64,000 bases of DNA from Paludibaculum fermentans_A (GTDB lineage: Bacteria > Acidobacteriota > Terriglobia > Bryobacterales > Bryobacteraceae), in NCBI RefSeq assembly GCF_051172195.1, contig NZ_JBPJAQ010000001.1, positions 3,348,001 through 3,412,000 of the forward strand, given 5' to 3'. Positions 8,120 to 16,608 of this stretch are shown here, one piece after another; within the stretch, counting starts at the first letter, position 1, and each line of letters starts with the position of its first letter. Position numbers and translations under genes: made by a program. The notes beneath the pieces were generated by a model. It saw only the letters and a list, made by a program, of their open reading frames with translations. It made no database searches and was not told where the DNA came from.

Positions 8120-9427
8120 CCGAAGCAGCTTACCCACAAGGTCTTCATAGCCGCGCTCAATCAGGCCCGTGTTGGTGAGCGTGGATTCGCCTTCCGCCAC
8201 CAGGGCCGCGATCACATAGCTGAAGCCGGCCCGCAGGTCGGGAATATTAATCTCGGCGCCGCGCAACGGTGTTGGGCCCACAATTACGGCGCTGTGTTTG
8301 TAGTTCCGTTGCCCGAAGCGGCAGCGAAGGCCGCCCAGGCACTCCCGGTAGAGCTGAATCTGCGCACCCATGCGGTTGAGCGCGTCGATGTAGCCGAAGC
8401 GCTGCTCGTAAACCGTTTCGTGGACAATGGAAACGCCTTCCGCCTGGGTCAAAGCGATAACGAAGGGCTGCTGATAGTCGGTAGTGAAGCCGGGGTGGAC
8501 GTCGGTTTCCAGAGCCGAAGAGCGCAGTTTGCCGCCCGCCCGCCAGAATTCAATGCCTTCATTGGTGACCCGGAAATCGCCGCCGATCTGCCGGTAGCGG
8601 TTGAGGAAAGTCATCATGTCCACCTGGCGCGCGTTGCGGACGAAGATGCGGCCGTTAGTGGCGATGGCGGCCGAGGCCCAGGAGGCGGCTTCGAGCCGGT
8701 CAGGGATCGGGGTGTGGTCAAAGCCCCGCAGTGCCTTGACGCCAATGATGGTGATGACGCGGTCAACGTCCACGCTGATGACGGCGCCCATCTTCTGGAG
8801 CACCATGATGAGATCCATGATCTCGGGTTCCATGGCCGCGTTGGAGAGTTCCGTGACCCCTTCGGCACGCACGGCGGCCAGGATTACCTGTTCCGTGGCG
8901 CCGACGCTGGGGTATTCCAACCGGATCTTGTTGCCGTAGAGCCGTTCGCAGGTGAGATGCGCATTGCCCGACTGGTCGTGCAGTTGTGCGCCCATGTCCT
9001 GCAGGGCGCGGATATGAAAGTCCACGGGACGGGTGCCGATTCGGCAGCCGCCCAGCGACGGGACCGGCGCTTCACCGAAACGGGCCAGCAGGGGTCCGCA
9101 GGTCAGAATCGGAATGCGGCTCTTGCCGGTGAATTCCTTAAGGACGCTGCGCTCCATGGGGTGGAGGTTCGCGGCGCAGATCTCCAGCACATCCGGAGAG
9201 GTGTAGGTGACCTCACCGCCCAGAGCGGTGATGAGATCACTGACGATTGCGACATCCACGATGCGCGAAACGTTGCGCAGCGTGCACCGTTCTGCCGTCA
9301 GCAACGCGGCCACCATGATCTTGGGCAGGGCGTTCTTGGCGCCTTTGAGCGCAACCTCACCCGAAAGAGGCCTGCCTCCGCGTAATATCATCTGGTCCGT
9401 TCCACGTGCGGTAGCCGAGGCCGACAT
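8093..9427 (-). CDS. murA: UDP-N-acetylglucosamine 1-carboxyvinyltransferase
   Basis: A 444-residue EPSP-synthase fold enzyme catalysing the first committed step of peptidoglycan synthesis. The phosphoenolpyruvate-binding Lys-Asn (GAKNALPKIM, residues 30-39) and the catalytic, fosfomycin-reactive Cys128 in LGGCRIGTRPVDFH are intact. It is the last gene of the dcw cluster: its ATG overlaps the TAA of ftsZ by one base (TAATG), so translation is probably coupled. Placement of murA after ftsZ is not the classic order. Confidence 0.96.
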   Translation of the reverse strand: MSASATARGTDQMILRGGRPLSGEVALKGAKNALPKIMVAALLTAERCTLRNVSRIVDVAIVSDLITALGGEVTYTSPDVLEICAANLHPMERSVLKEFTGKSRIPILTCGPLLARFGEAPVPSLGGCRIGTRPVDFHIRALQDMGAQLHDQSGNAHLTCERLYGNKIRLEYPSVGATEQVILAAVRAEGVTELSNAAMEPEIMDLIMVLQKMGAVISVDVDRVITIIGVKALRGFDHTPIPDRLEAASWASAAIATNGRIFVRNARQVDMMTFLNRYRQIGGDFRVTNEGIEFWRAGGKLRSSALETDVHPGFTTDYQQPFVIALTQAEGVSIVHETVYEQRFGYIDALNRMGAQIQLYRECLGGLRCRFGQRNYKHSAVIVGPTPLRGAEINIPDLRAGFSYVIAALVAEGESTLTNTGLIERGYEDLVGKLLRLGAQIVDA

Positions 9428-10782
9428 TATTGGAACAGCTTCCGCTCCCGCCTCAAAAACGCGGGGGTGTCCAGATCATCCAGGGAGAATGCGTCGTCAT
9501 CCCCCTGCGGAGCCGGTTTCGGCGGCAATTGTGGCGGCAGTTCTGCCTCCGCTGCGGTCGCAACGGCCGATTCTTCTTCAGGCTCGATCTCCACATCGAG
9601 GGTCACATCGGAGTAGTTTTCCTGCCCCGGCATCTCCACCGAAGTGAACATCGGTTCGGTACCAGGGGGGAACTGCATCGACGGGAATGGTTGCTGGGTG
9701 ACCGGCATCAGGGTGCTGTTGGGCACCGGTGCAGGATTGAGAACCTTGGGTGCGCCGCTGCGGGTTGCGGACACGTGCATTGGGTCCACCTGCGGCAGAT
9801 TGTCGCGCTGGAAGCCCGTGGCGATCACCGTGATTTTTACTTCGTCGTCCAGGTTGTCGTCCGGCACAAGCCCGAAGTTGATCTGCACGTCTTCATTGCC
9901 GGTGGCGTCCCGGATGAGTTTGCAGGCGTCGTGCATCTCATGCAGCGATAACGCGCCGGAAGCAGTGATGTTGAGCAGGATGGCGCGGGCGCCCTTCAGG
10001 CCGCCCTCTTCCAGCAAGGGGCACTGGATGGCGGCTTTGGCTGCTTCGACGGCCGCATTGGGGCCCTTGGCGGAGGCGGTGCCCATCATGGCGAAGCCCA
10101 TGCCGAGCATAATTGCGCGGACGTCGGCAAAATCGCGGTTGATCAAGCCCGGAGTGGTGATGATATCGCTAATGCCTTGAACGCCCTGGCGCAGCACATC
10201 GTCAGCCATGCGGAATGCTTCGAAGAAGCTGGTGCCTGCCGGAACGAGGTCCACCAGCCGGTCGTTGGGGATCGAAATCACACAATCGACGGTGGCGTGG
10301 AGTTCGGCCAAGCCCCGTTCGGCCTGGTTCATACGGCGCGGGCCTTCAAAGCTGAATGGCTTCGTAACGACGGCGATCGTCAATGCATTCAGTTCTTTAG
10401 CGAGAGCCGCGATGACCGGAGCCGCACCGGTACCGGTACCGCCCCCGAGGCCGGCTGCCACAAAGACCATATCGGCGCCTTCCAGGACCTCAATGATCCT
10501 GTCGGTATCCTCGAGCGCTGCCTGCCGGCCGATCTCGGGATCAGAGCCGGCGCCCAAACCGTGGGTGATGCGAGTACCGAGCGCTATCTTATTGACAATC
10601 TTGGATGTTCGCAGGGCTTGCGCGTCGGTGTTCATTACGAAGAACTCGACGCCGCCCACACCGGAGGCCACCATGCGGTTCACGGCATTGGATCCGCCGC
10701 CGCCCACACCGACCACTTTGATGCGCGTACCGCCCAGCGTCTCGTCTTGGATTTCGAATTTGAGTGCGTCGAGGTCAGGCAT
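9427..10782 (-). CDS. ftsZ: Cell division GTPase FtsZ
   Basis: A 451-residue tubulin homologue that forms the Z ring. The GTP signature GGGTGTG is at residues 113-119, the synergy loop NRDFAD at 215-220 (normally N-x-D-x-x-D, intact), followed by the usual C-terminal domain. A long acidic and proline-rich linker (about residues 330-430) leads to the conserved tail DDLDTPAFLRRERKLF that docks FtsA and other anchors. Nine bases separate it from ftsA. Length is longer than E. coli FtsZ because of the linker. Confidence 0.98.
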   Translation of the reverse strand: MPDLDALKFEIQDETLGGTRIKVVGVGGGGSNAVNRMVASGVGGVEFFVMNTDAQALRTSKIVNKIALGTRITHGLGAGSDPEIGRQAALEDTDRIIEVLEGADMVFVAAGLGGGTGTGAAPVIAALAKELNALTIAVVTKPFSFEGPRRMNQAERGLAELHATVDCVISIPNDRLVDLVPAGTSFFEAFRMADDVLRQGVQGISDIITTPGLINRDFADVRAIMLGMGFAMMGTASAKGPNAAVEAAKAAIQCPLLEEGGLKGARAILLNITASGALSLHEMHDACKLIRDATGNEDVQINFGLVPDDNLDDEVKITVIATGFQRDNLPQVDPMHVSATRSGAPKVLNPAPVPNSTLMPVTQQPFPSMQFPPGTEPMFTSVEMPGQENYSDVTLDVEIEPEEESAVATAAEAELPPQLPPKPAPQGDDDAFSLDDLDTPAFLRRERKLFQ

Positions 10783-10791
10783 GAGTTCCTT

Positions 10792-11994
10792 TCATTTTCC
10801 CGTAAACAGGCTCCAGATGCTCGGCCCGCCGCCTTTTTTGTCTTTGCGGGTCTGCAAACGGGCGGAGTACATGGCCAAACCGGCCGAAGTAGTCCAGACT
10901 GGACTAGATAAATCCTCGGGCCAGTCGATGATGCCCCGGGGGAATCCCAGCCGTGCCGGGCACCCCAGGACCTTTTCGGTCACCTCTACCATTCCTTCCA
11001 GTTGCGACCCGCCCCCGCAAAGGACAACCCCTTCGCGGAGTGGAGTTTCCCGCGCATAGCGCACACGGCAGCGCTCCACAATATCGAACAACTGCACGGC
11101 CCGCGCTTCCAGAATCTCGATCAGATCGCGGCGATTGATCTCGCGGCCGGGCCGGCCCGCTTCCGCGGGCAGCTCTATGACAATATTATCCGCCGTCAGG
11201 CCCAGCAGCGCGCAGCCATGCGCGAACTTGACCCGTTCGGCCTCATCAAACGAGAGTGCCTTCAGTTCCCCCAGATCGCGTGTGAAATGATCGCCCGAGA
11301 TGGGGATGCCCACGGCGTACAGCAGGGCGTCGCCATCATAGTACACGATATGCGTGGAGTGAGATCCAATATCGACGAGGGCTACGCCGCCGGCCCGCTC
11401 TTCCGGCAGGATGCTGGCGTAGGAGGCGGCCATGGCCTCGAAGACAGTTTCTTCCACCCGGAGGTGGGCCTGGTGAACAGCCGAGATCAGCGCCTGGTGC
11501 TCCTGCATCGAGGTGGTGATGAGCAGCGCGTGCGCCTCCAGGCGCTGGCATTCAATGTTGAGAGGATGGGGGATGGGCGGGCGTCCGTCCACGGTGAAGT
11601 CCTGCGGCATCACCTGCAATAGGAAGCGGTCTTCGTCAAGACGGGCGCGGGCAGCCAGTTCGACGGCGTAGACCAGGTCGCCGCGTTCAATCGGCCGCCG
11701 GTGGCCGAATTCGTAGAGTCCGCGACCCTGCTGCGAGCGAGCCGAAGGGCCACCCACTCCCACCACCACTGAGCCGATCTGCTCCCCCGAGCTGAGCTCA
11801 GCCTGCTGCACCGCCTGCCTAACCGTTTCCGCGACGGCGGACTGATCGGCAATCTGGCCGCGGTGCCAGCCGCGCGAGATGACCGCCGAATGCCCGCGGT
11901 AGTGCAGGCAGTTGTCGACCAGCGATAGCACGACGACTCGAGTCCAGGCGCTGCCGATATCGAGTCCGACGGCGAGTTGTGGTTTCTTTGACAC
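10792..11994 (-). CDS. ftsA: Cell division protein FtsA
   Basis: A 400-residue actin-fold ATPase that tethers FtsZ to the membrane. Seen: phosphate-1 motif VGLDIGSAWTRVVVL at the N-terminus, the SHS2-type 1C insertion, VALVDIGSHSTHIVYYDG, and VVLCGGGSQLEGM. The C-terminus SIWSLFTGK is a plausible short amphipathic membrane anchor. The start is GTG at 11994, directly abutting the ftsQ stop with no gap, so it is almost certainly translationally coupled. Confidence 0.96.
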   Translation of the reverse strand: MSKKPQLAVGLDIGSAWTRVVVLSLVDNCLHYRGHSAVISRGWHRGQIADQSAVAETVRQAVQQAELSSGEQIGSVVVGVGGPSARSQQGRGLYEFGHRRPIERGDLVYAVELAARARLDEDRFLLQVMPQDFTVDGRPPIPHPLNIECQRLEAHALLITTSMQEHQALISAVHQAHLRVEETVFEAMAASYASILPEERAGGVALVDIGSHSTHIVYYDGDALLYAVGIPISGDHFTRDLGELKALSFDEAERVKFAHGCALLGLTADNIVIELPAEAGRPGREINRRDLIEILEARAVQLFDIVERCRVRYARETPLREGVVLCGGGSQLEGMVEVTEKVLGCPARLGFPRGIIDWPEDLSSPVWTTSAGLAMYSARLQTRKDKKGGGPSIWSLFTGK

Positions 11995-12888
11995 TTATTT
12001 CTTGTGAGTCCCGTCCGCGGGTTCGATCGCCGTGATGCGGCCTTCGAGGCTCACATCGAGAATAGCCCTGGGCGGCAAGCGGTCGCGAATCCCATCATAG
12101 TGGCGGATAAAGATGTTCAACCGCTCCAGGAATCGCTCGTTGCCGAGGATCAAGATCACCTGCTGGTCCTGCATCTGGTAGGTGATGCGAATGCTCTCCG
12201 GGTCGCTGACGTCGATCTCCGGAATGCGGTCGCGAAAATCGCGCAGCTCATCCAGCATACGCATCATGCGCAGCACCCGCGCCCGCCGTACCTCCACATC
12301 CTCGCTGGCGCGGACACCCGTCAGTAGCGGCAGGTTCGCTGGCACGCTACCCCGCAGGCGCAGAATTACGCCGTCGGCGTCGATCAACATGGGCTTATAG
12401 GTGACCGGATTCTCGAAGTTGCCGGTGAAGCCGGAGGCGACCTGGACAAATGCGACCGGCTCGCGCTCAGTCACTTCCACTTCCAGGTGATTGGGCCAGA
12501 TGCGGCGCACGCTGGCATCCCGCACCCAATCCACGGTCCGCAACTGCATCCGGCGGCGATCCGGGTCCACATCGGCCAGGCTGCGGCCCCGGTCATTCTC
12601 GAAGACACGCATCACAGCGCTCTTCGAGGCGTTCTTGAGGCCGCGCACGTCGACACCTTCGTCACGGGCGCTGGCGCCTCGGGCAGGAACGTGGAAACGC
12701 GGATCGTTAGTCAGGAACTGTTCCCCTTGCAGGGTGACCCAGGCGACAACAAAAACGCTGACCACCAGTGACAAGGTCCAAAACGTAAACCGAAGGGCGA
12801 TTCGAATCGTATCTCTCGAGACGACGTTCCGCTCGGAAGCAGGCTTCTGCTCTTCGATCTCTTCTTCCTGCTTCTTCCGTCTAGCCAT
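11995..12888 (-). CDS. ftsQ: Cell division protein FtsQ
   Basis: A 297-residue bitopic divisome protein. It has a charged cytoplasmic N-terminus (RRKKQEEEIEEQKPASER), one membrane helix (FTFWTLSLVVSVFVVAWVTL), a POTRA domain (VDVRGLKNASKSAVMRVF, then RTVDWVRDASVRRIWPNHLE and VTEREPVAFV) and a FtsQ/DivIB beta domain. It links the FtsB/FtsL pair to the rest of the divisome. It overlaps the 3' end of murC by 8 bases; in many bacteria murB and ddl sit at this point but here they are missing. Confidence 0.94.
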   Translation of the reverse strand: MARRKKQEEEIEEQKPASERNVVSRDTIRIALRFTFWTLSLVVSVFVVAWVTLQGEQFLTNDPRFHVPARGASARDEGVDVRGLKNASKSAVMRVFENDRGRSLADVDPDRRRMQLRTVDWVRDASVRRIWPNHLEVEVTEREPVAFVQVASGFTGNFENPVTYKPMLIDADGVILRLRGSVPANLPLLTGVRASEDVEVRRARVLRMMRMLDELRDFRDRIPEIDVSDPESIRITYQMQDQQVILILGNERFLERLNIFIRHYDGIRDRLPPRAILDVSLEGRITAIEPADGTHKK

Positions 12889-14269
12889 CGGAAGATTCCT
12901 TTCTGAGCTTGGCCAGGAGCATCGGCCCGGCCTGTGTGACGCTGCCCGCGCCCAATGTTAGTACAAGGTCGCCTTCTTCCAACTCGCTCGCGATCATTTC
13001 CACCGCCTGGGTTAACGAGCCGGCATAACGGCAATCCGGATGACCCTGCCTGCGCACGGCTTCCGCCAGAGCTTCTGAATTCACACCTTCGATCGGCGAT
13101 TCGCTGGCCTCATACAGCTCGACGATCCGCACCAGGTCCGCATCGCCGAAGGCTGTAGAGAACTCGGGCATCAAAGCCTTCGTGCGAGTGTAGCGGTGGG
13201 GCTGGAAGAGCACGACCAGGCGGCGTGGACGCGTGAGGCGCAATGCCGCGAGTGTGGCCCGCACTTCAGTCGGGTGATGGCCGTAGTCGTCTATCACGGT
13301 GATACCGTGCACGGTTCCTTTGAGCTCCATACGCCGGCCCGTGCCGCGGTAGTTGGCCAATCCAGAGCGAATCCGATCAGTGGGAACACCCAGTTCCATC
13401 GCCGCGGCAATAGCCGCCGTTGCGTTCAGCACATTATGGCGGCCCAGCACATTCAACTCGAATGAGCCCAGCGCCTTGCCATCAAGAGTCAGCCGAAAGG
13501 CGCTGCCGCTGGTGCCGGTCTGGATATCCGTCAATTGGAGCTGCGCGTCCGGGGAAGAGCCGTACGTGATGGTTCTGCGCCGCACCTGCGGAAGCACAGA
13601 GCGCACTTCTGGGTCATCCAGGCAGAGGATCACAGCGCCCTGGAAGCACACGCGGTTGGCGAACCGGACGAACGCCTGCTTTGCGTTGTCAAATGTGCCG
13701 TAGTGGTCTAGGTGCTCGCGGTCAATGTTCGTAATGATGCTGTAGGCAGGCGCGAGTTCCAGGAACGATCCGTCGCTCTCGTCACACTCGGTGATCATCA
13801 GGTCTCCGCCCAGCCGGGCGTTCGAGCCGTCCAGGAAGGGTACCAGTGTTCCGATGAACACAGTGGGATCCAGCCCCGCTTCCAACGCGATGCAGGCGAG
13901 CATCGAGGTTGTGGTCGTTTTGCCGTGACTTCCGCCCACAGCCACTCCGTTGCGGCCCGACATCAGGTCAGCCAGCAACTCGCCGCGCGTCACGACGGGG
14001 AGGCCACGCCGGCGTGCCTCCACTAGTTCGGGGTTGTCCGCTCGCAGGGCGGAAGTGATAATCAAAGCCCCCGTGCCGCCTGGCAGGTTTGCTGCCGCGT
14101 GGCCTTCACGCACAGGGATCCCCAGCCGTGCAAGCCGAGCAGTGATGGCGGAGAGCTTCACGTCCGACCCGCTCACCGGGTACCCCAGGGCGTGATAGAT
14201 CTCGGCCAGCCCGCTCATGCCGATGCCGCCGATACCTGCAAAATGCAGGGGCTGAGGTTGAAAAAACAT
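12881..14269 (-). CDS. murC: UDP-N-acetylmuramate-L-alanine ligase
   Basis: A 462-residue ATP-dependent Mur ligase adding L-Ala to UDP-MurNAc. N-terminal Rossmann motif HFAGIGGIGMSGLAEIYH, ATP loop GGSHGKTTTTSMLA, the central ECDESDGSFLE and INIDREHLDHYG-type segment (NIDREHLDHYGTFD), and C-terminal VIDDYGHHPTEVRATLAALR are all in place and the length is normal. It lies about 75 bases downstream of murG within the dcw cluster. Confidence 0.97.
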   Translation of the reverse strand: MFFQPQPLHFAGIGGIGMSGLAEIYHALGYPVSGSDVKLSAITARLARLGIPVREGHAAANLPGGTGALIITSALRADNPELVEARRRGLPVVTRGELLADLMSGRNGVAVGGSHGKTTTTSMLACIALEAGLDPTVFIGTLVPFLDGSNARLGGDLMITECDESDGSFLELAPAYSIITNIDREHLDHYGTFDNAKQAFVRFANRVCFQGAVILCLDDPEVRSVLPQVRRRTITYGSSPDAQLQLTDIQTGTSGSAFRLTLDGKALGSFELNVLGRHNVLNATAAIAAAMELGVPTDRIRSGLANYRGTGRRMELKGTVHGITVIDDYGHHPTEVRATLAALRLTRPRRLVVLFQPHRYTRTKALMPEFSTAFGDADLVRIVELYEASESPIEGVNSEALAEAVRRQGHPDCRYAGSLTQAVEMIASELEEGDLVLTLGAGSVTQAGPMLLAKLRKESSDG

Positions 14270-14343
14270 CCGGATACCCTATTGTTTCGGGCCTCCCGCG
14301 CTGTGTCAATGCGCGGAAAGCCGGCGGATGGCCGCCCGAACCA

Positions 14344-15441
14344 CTAATTTGAGTGGCTTTCCCTGTCCTTTTGCCGTTTGCGGCCGGCCTCCACCAACAC
14401 TTCCGCGGCCCGCAATGCCGCGCCTGGCCGCCGAAGGCCGCGGGCTGCCTGCGACAGCGCCGCCAGATCGCCAGGATGATCCATCAGCTCGCTTACAGTT
14501 TCGAACATGCGCTGACCGCTCCAGGCGTTCTCGAGAACCACCCTGGCCGCGCCCGCGCGCTCCAATGCCTCGGCGTTGTGCCTCTGGTGGTCATCCGCCG
14601 CCGCGGGGAAGGGAACCAGAACCGCCGCTTTGCCGGCCGCCGTCAACTCATTCACAGCGCCCGCCCCCGAGCGGCTCACCACCAGGTCGGCCGCCGAGTA
14701 TGCTGCCGCCATGTCGTGAATGAAGGGCGCCACCTCGCCTTCCAGCCCGTACTCGTTGAACTCCTTGGCCAGCGCGTGATGCTCGTCCGCTCCGCACTGG
14801 AGTACGAATCGCACTCTCCGGCCACTCTGCCGAAACAGCGGCCAACTCTCCCGGGATGCCCGGTTCAGCGCGCGGGATCCACGGCTGCCGCCGGTTACGA
14901 GAACACTGAATACGGCCCCTGGCGGGTGAGCCTGGATGTCGAAGAACTCCTGCCGCACAGGTAAGCCCGTGATCTCGGTCCGTCCCGCCGGAAAGTACTT
15001 GCGTGACTCCTCAAATCCAATCAGCGCCTTGCTCACCGTGCCGGCCAGCTTGCGCGAGACCAGGCCGGGCATGGCGTTGGGTTCCATCACGACCACCGGT
15101 GTGCCGCTGAGACTTGCCGCGAGCATCGCCGGGGCTGCGACATAGCCGCCCATGGAGAACACGGCCGCCGCGCGGCGCGTTCTCAGGATCCGCCAGCTCT
15201 TCCAGATGCTCAGCGGCAGCTGCACGACGGTCCTGAGCGTTTGCCACATGCCGACACGCTGCAGGCCGCCGATCTCGATCCACTCAATATCGAAGCCGGC
15301 CCGCGGCACGATGGTCGCTTCCAGGCCCCGCCTGGTCCCGATAAACATTGCCTCGTGTCCCATGCGGCGCAGTTCGGACGCTACCGCCACGGCTGGAATG
15401 ACGTGGCCGCCCGTACCTCCGCCTGTCATCACGAACAGCAG
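14344..15441 (-). CDS. murG: Peptidoglycan glycosyltransferase MurG, probable CTG start
   Basis: A GT28 family enzyme that adds GlcNAc to lipid I to make lipid II at the inner membrane face. The donor-binding loop GGGTGGHVIPAVAVA, and the later VTGGSRGSRALN and SRSGAGAVNELTAAGKAAVLVPFP motifs are clear. The first ATG/GTG (15429/15432) would remove the first beta strand; upstream codons in the same frame read CTG CTG TTC GTG ATG, encoding LLFVM as expected for MurG, and AAGGAGG sits 8 bases before the CTG at 15441. I therefore place the start at a CTG codon. Length is then 365 residues, normal for the family. Confidence 0.93.
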   Translation of the reverse strand: MLFVMTGGGTGGHVIPAVAVASELRRMGHEAMFIGTRRGLEATIVPRAGFDIEWIEIGGLQRVGMWQTLRTVVQLPLSIWKSWRILRTRRAAAVFSMGGYVAAPAMLAASLSGTPVVVMEPNAMPGLVSRKLAGTVSKALIGFEESRKYFPAGRTEITGLPVRQEFFDIQAHPPGAVFSVLVTGGSRGSRALNRASRESWPLFRQSGRRVRFVLQCGADEHHALAKEFNEYGLEGEVAPFIHDMAAAYSAADLVVSRSGAGAVNELTAAGKAAVLVPFPAAADDHQRHNAEALERAGAARVVLENAWSGQRMFETVSELMDHPGDLAALSQAARGLRRPGAALRAAEVLVEAGRKRQKDRESHSN

Positions 15442-15456
15442 CTTCGAATCCTCCTT
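15439..15456 (-). promoter_or_regulatory. Ribosome site that points to a CTG start for murG
   Basis: AAGGAGG (15450-15456, minus strand) overlaps the ftsW stop codon and is 8 bases from CTG at 15441. The alternative GTG at 15432 would be 17 bases away, too far for normal initiation. Confidence 0.6.
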
Positions 15457-16606
15457 ATTCCGCCGTGGCCCGGTCGCCTACGCTCATCAGCAGGCCAATG
15501 GTTGCCAGCGTGCAGATGAGGGCTGTGCCGCCATAGCTGATCAGAGGCAGCGGGATGCCCTTGGTGGGCGCCATATCCAGCACCACGCTCATGTTGCACA
15601 AAGCCTGGACCGTCAACACCGAGACACAGCCAAGGGCGATGTAGCGTCCGAAGGGGTCCGGCGTAAGCCAGAACAGGCGAAGTCCGCGCCAGAACACGTA
15701 CAGGTAGCCACACAACAAAAGCACACAGCCAACCAGGCCTGTCTCTTCACCAACTACGCCGAAGATGAAATCCGTATGCGCTTCCGGCAGAAAGCCCAAT
15801 TTCTGGTTCGACTGGCCCAAGCCCACTCCGGTGATCCCGCCGCTTCCAACGGCAAGCTTCGATTGCCTGGGCTGGTGGTCTGCATCGCGGGCCGCCTTGG
15901 TGGAAGCCAACCGTACGGCCAGCCAGTGGTAGCGCGGATTGGAATTGATGACCTCTTCGGTGAGTCCGAAGAACGAAGTGACGCGAATCAGGCGATAGGG
16001 CTTCTGGATGATGAAGCCCACGCCCAACAGGCCAACCAGGAAGAGGGTGAGATAGAAGTAGCGCCGCTCAATGCCCGCTACGTAGAAGATGATTACCGCG
16101 GGCGCCAGAATAATCGCCGCCGTGCCCAGGTCGCCATACCCGATCAGCAGTGTCAGCCCGCCCACTACGAGGGCCGTCGGGATGATCGTGTAACGGCTGT
16201 TGATGATGTCGCCCTGCCGGGAAACAAACCAGGCCAGGAACAGGATCAGCACCGGCTTGGCGATCTCACTTGGCTGGAACTGGCCCAGGCCGGGTACCCT
16301 GTACCAGCGATGGGCTCGCGGATCGGCGATGATCACGCCGACCAGCAGCATGATTGTCATGCCCAGGGGGATCAGGATCCAGAGCGGATGCTGGAGTTTC
16401 CGATAGTCCATCCGCTTCAGCACCAGCATGGCTGAAACACCGATGAGCGCCGCCACCAGTTGGCGTGCCGCAAACTCCCAGGTCTGTTTGTTGTAGTTCA
16501 CCTCGGCCACTACCGAGGATGCGCTGTAGACCATCATCAGGCCGAACAGCAGGATCAGCATGGTTGCGCCAAACAACTTCCAATCGGTTCGGATACAGGT
16601 GGACAT
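15455..16606 (-). CDS. ftsW: Septal peptidoglycan polymerase FtsW (SEDS family)
   Basis: A 383-residue polytopic glycosyltransferase that polymerises lipid II with the partner transpeptidase FtsI. About ten membrane helices can be traced. The SEDS core is present: GQFQPSEIAKPVLILFLAW, YGDLGTAAII, the GVGLGQSNQKLGFLPEAHTD stretch whose Asp is the catalytic residue, GEETGLVG and the C-terminal PLISYGGTAL. A somewhat longer periplasmic loop (around NPRYHWLAVRLASTKAARD) precedes the GVGLGQS motif. It starts 2 bases after murD. Confidence 0.96.
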   Translation of the reverse strand: MSTCIRTDWKLFGATMLILLFGLMMVYSASSVVAEVNYNKQTWEFAARQLVAALIGVSAMLVLKRMDYRKLQHPLWILIPLGMTIMLLVGVIIADPRAHRWYRVPGLGQFQPSEIAKPVLILFLAWFVSRQGDIINSRYTIIPTALVVGGLTLLIGYGDLGTAAIILAPAVIIFYVAGIERRYFYLTLFLVGLLGVGFIIQKPYRLIRVTSFFGLTEEVINSNPRYHWLAVRLASTKAARDADHQPRQSKLAVGSGGITGVGLGQSNQKLGFLPEAHTDFIFGVVGEETGLVGCVLLLCGYLYVFWRGLRLFWLTPDPFGRYIALGCVSVLTVQALCNMSVVLDMAPTKGIPLPLISYGGTALICTLATIGLLMSVGDRATAE

Positions 16607-16608
16607 CG

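Noticed and set aside
8294..9385. Long plus-strand open frame opposite murA
   Set aside because: Mirror of a high-GC coding gene on the other strand; composition is Gly/Ala/His/Arg-biased with no recognisable motif, while murA has all active-site residues.
15152..16435. Open frame of about 427 codons on the plus strand opposite murG and ftsW
   Set aside because: Antisense shadow; translated product is low-complexity with no family features.
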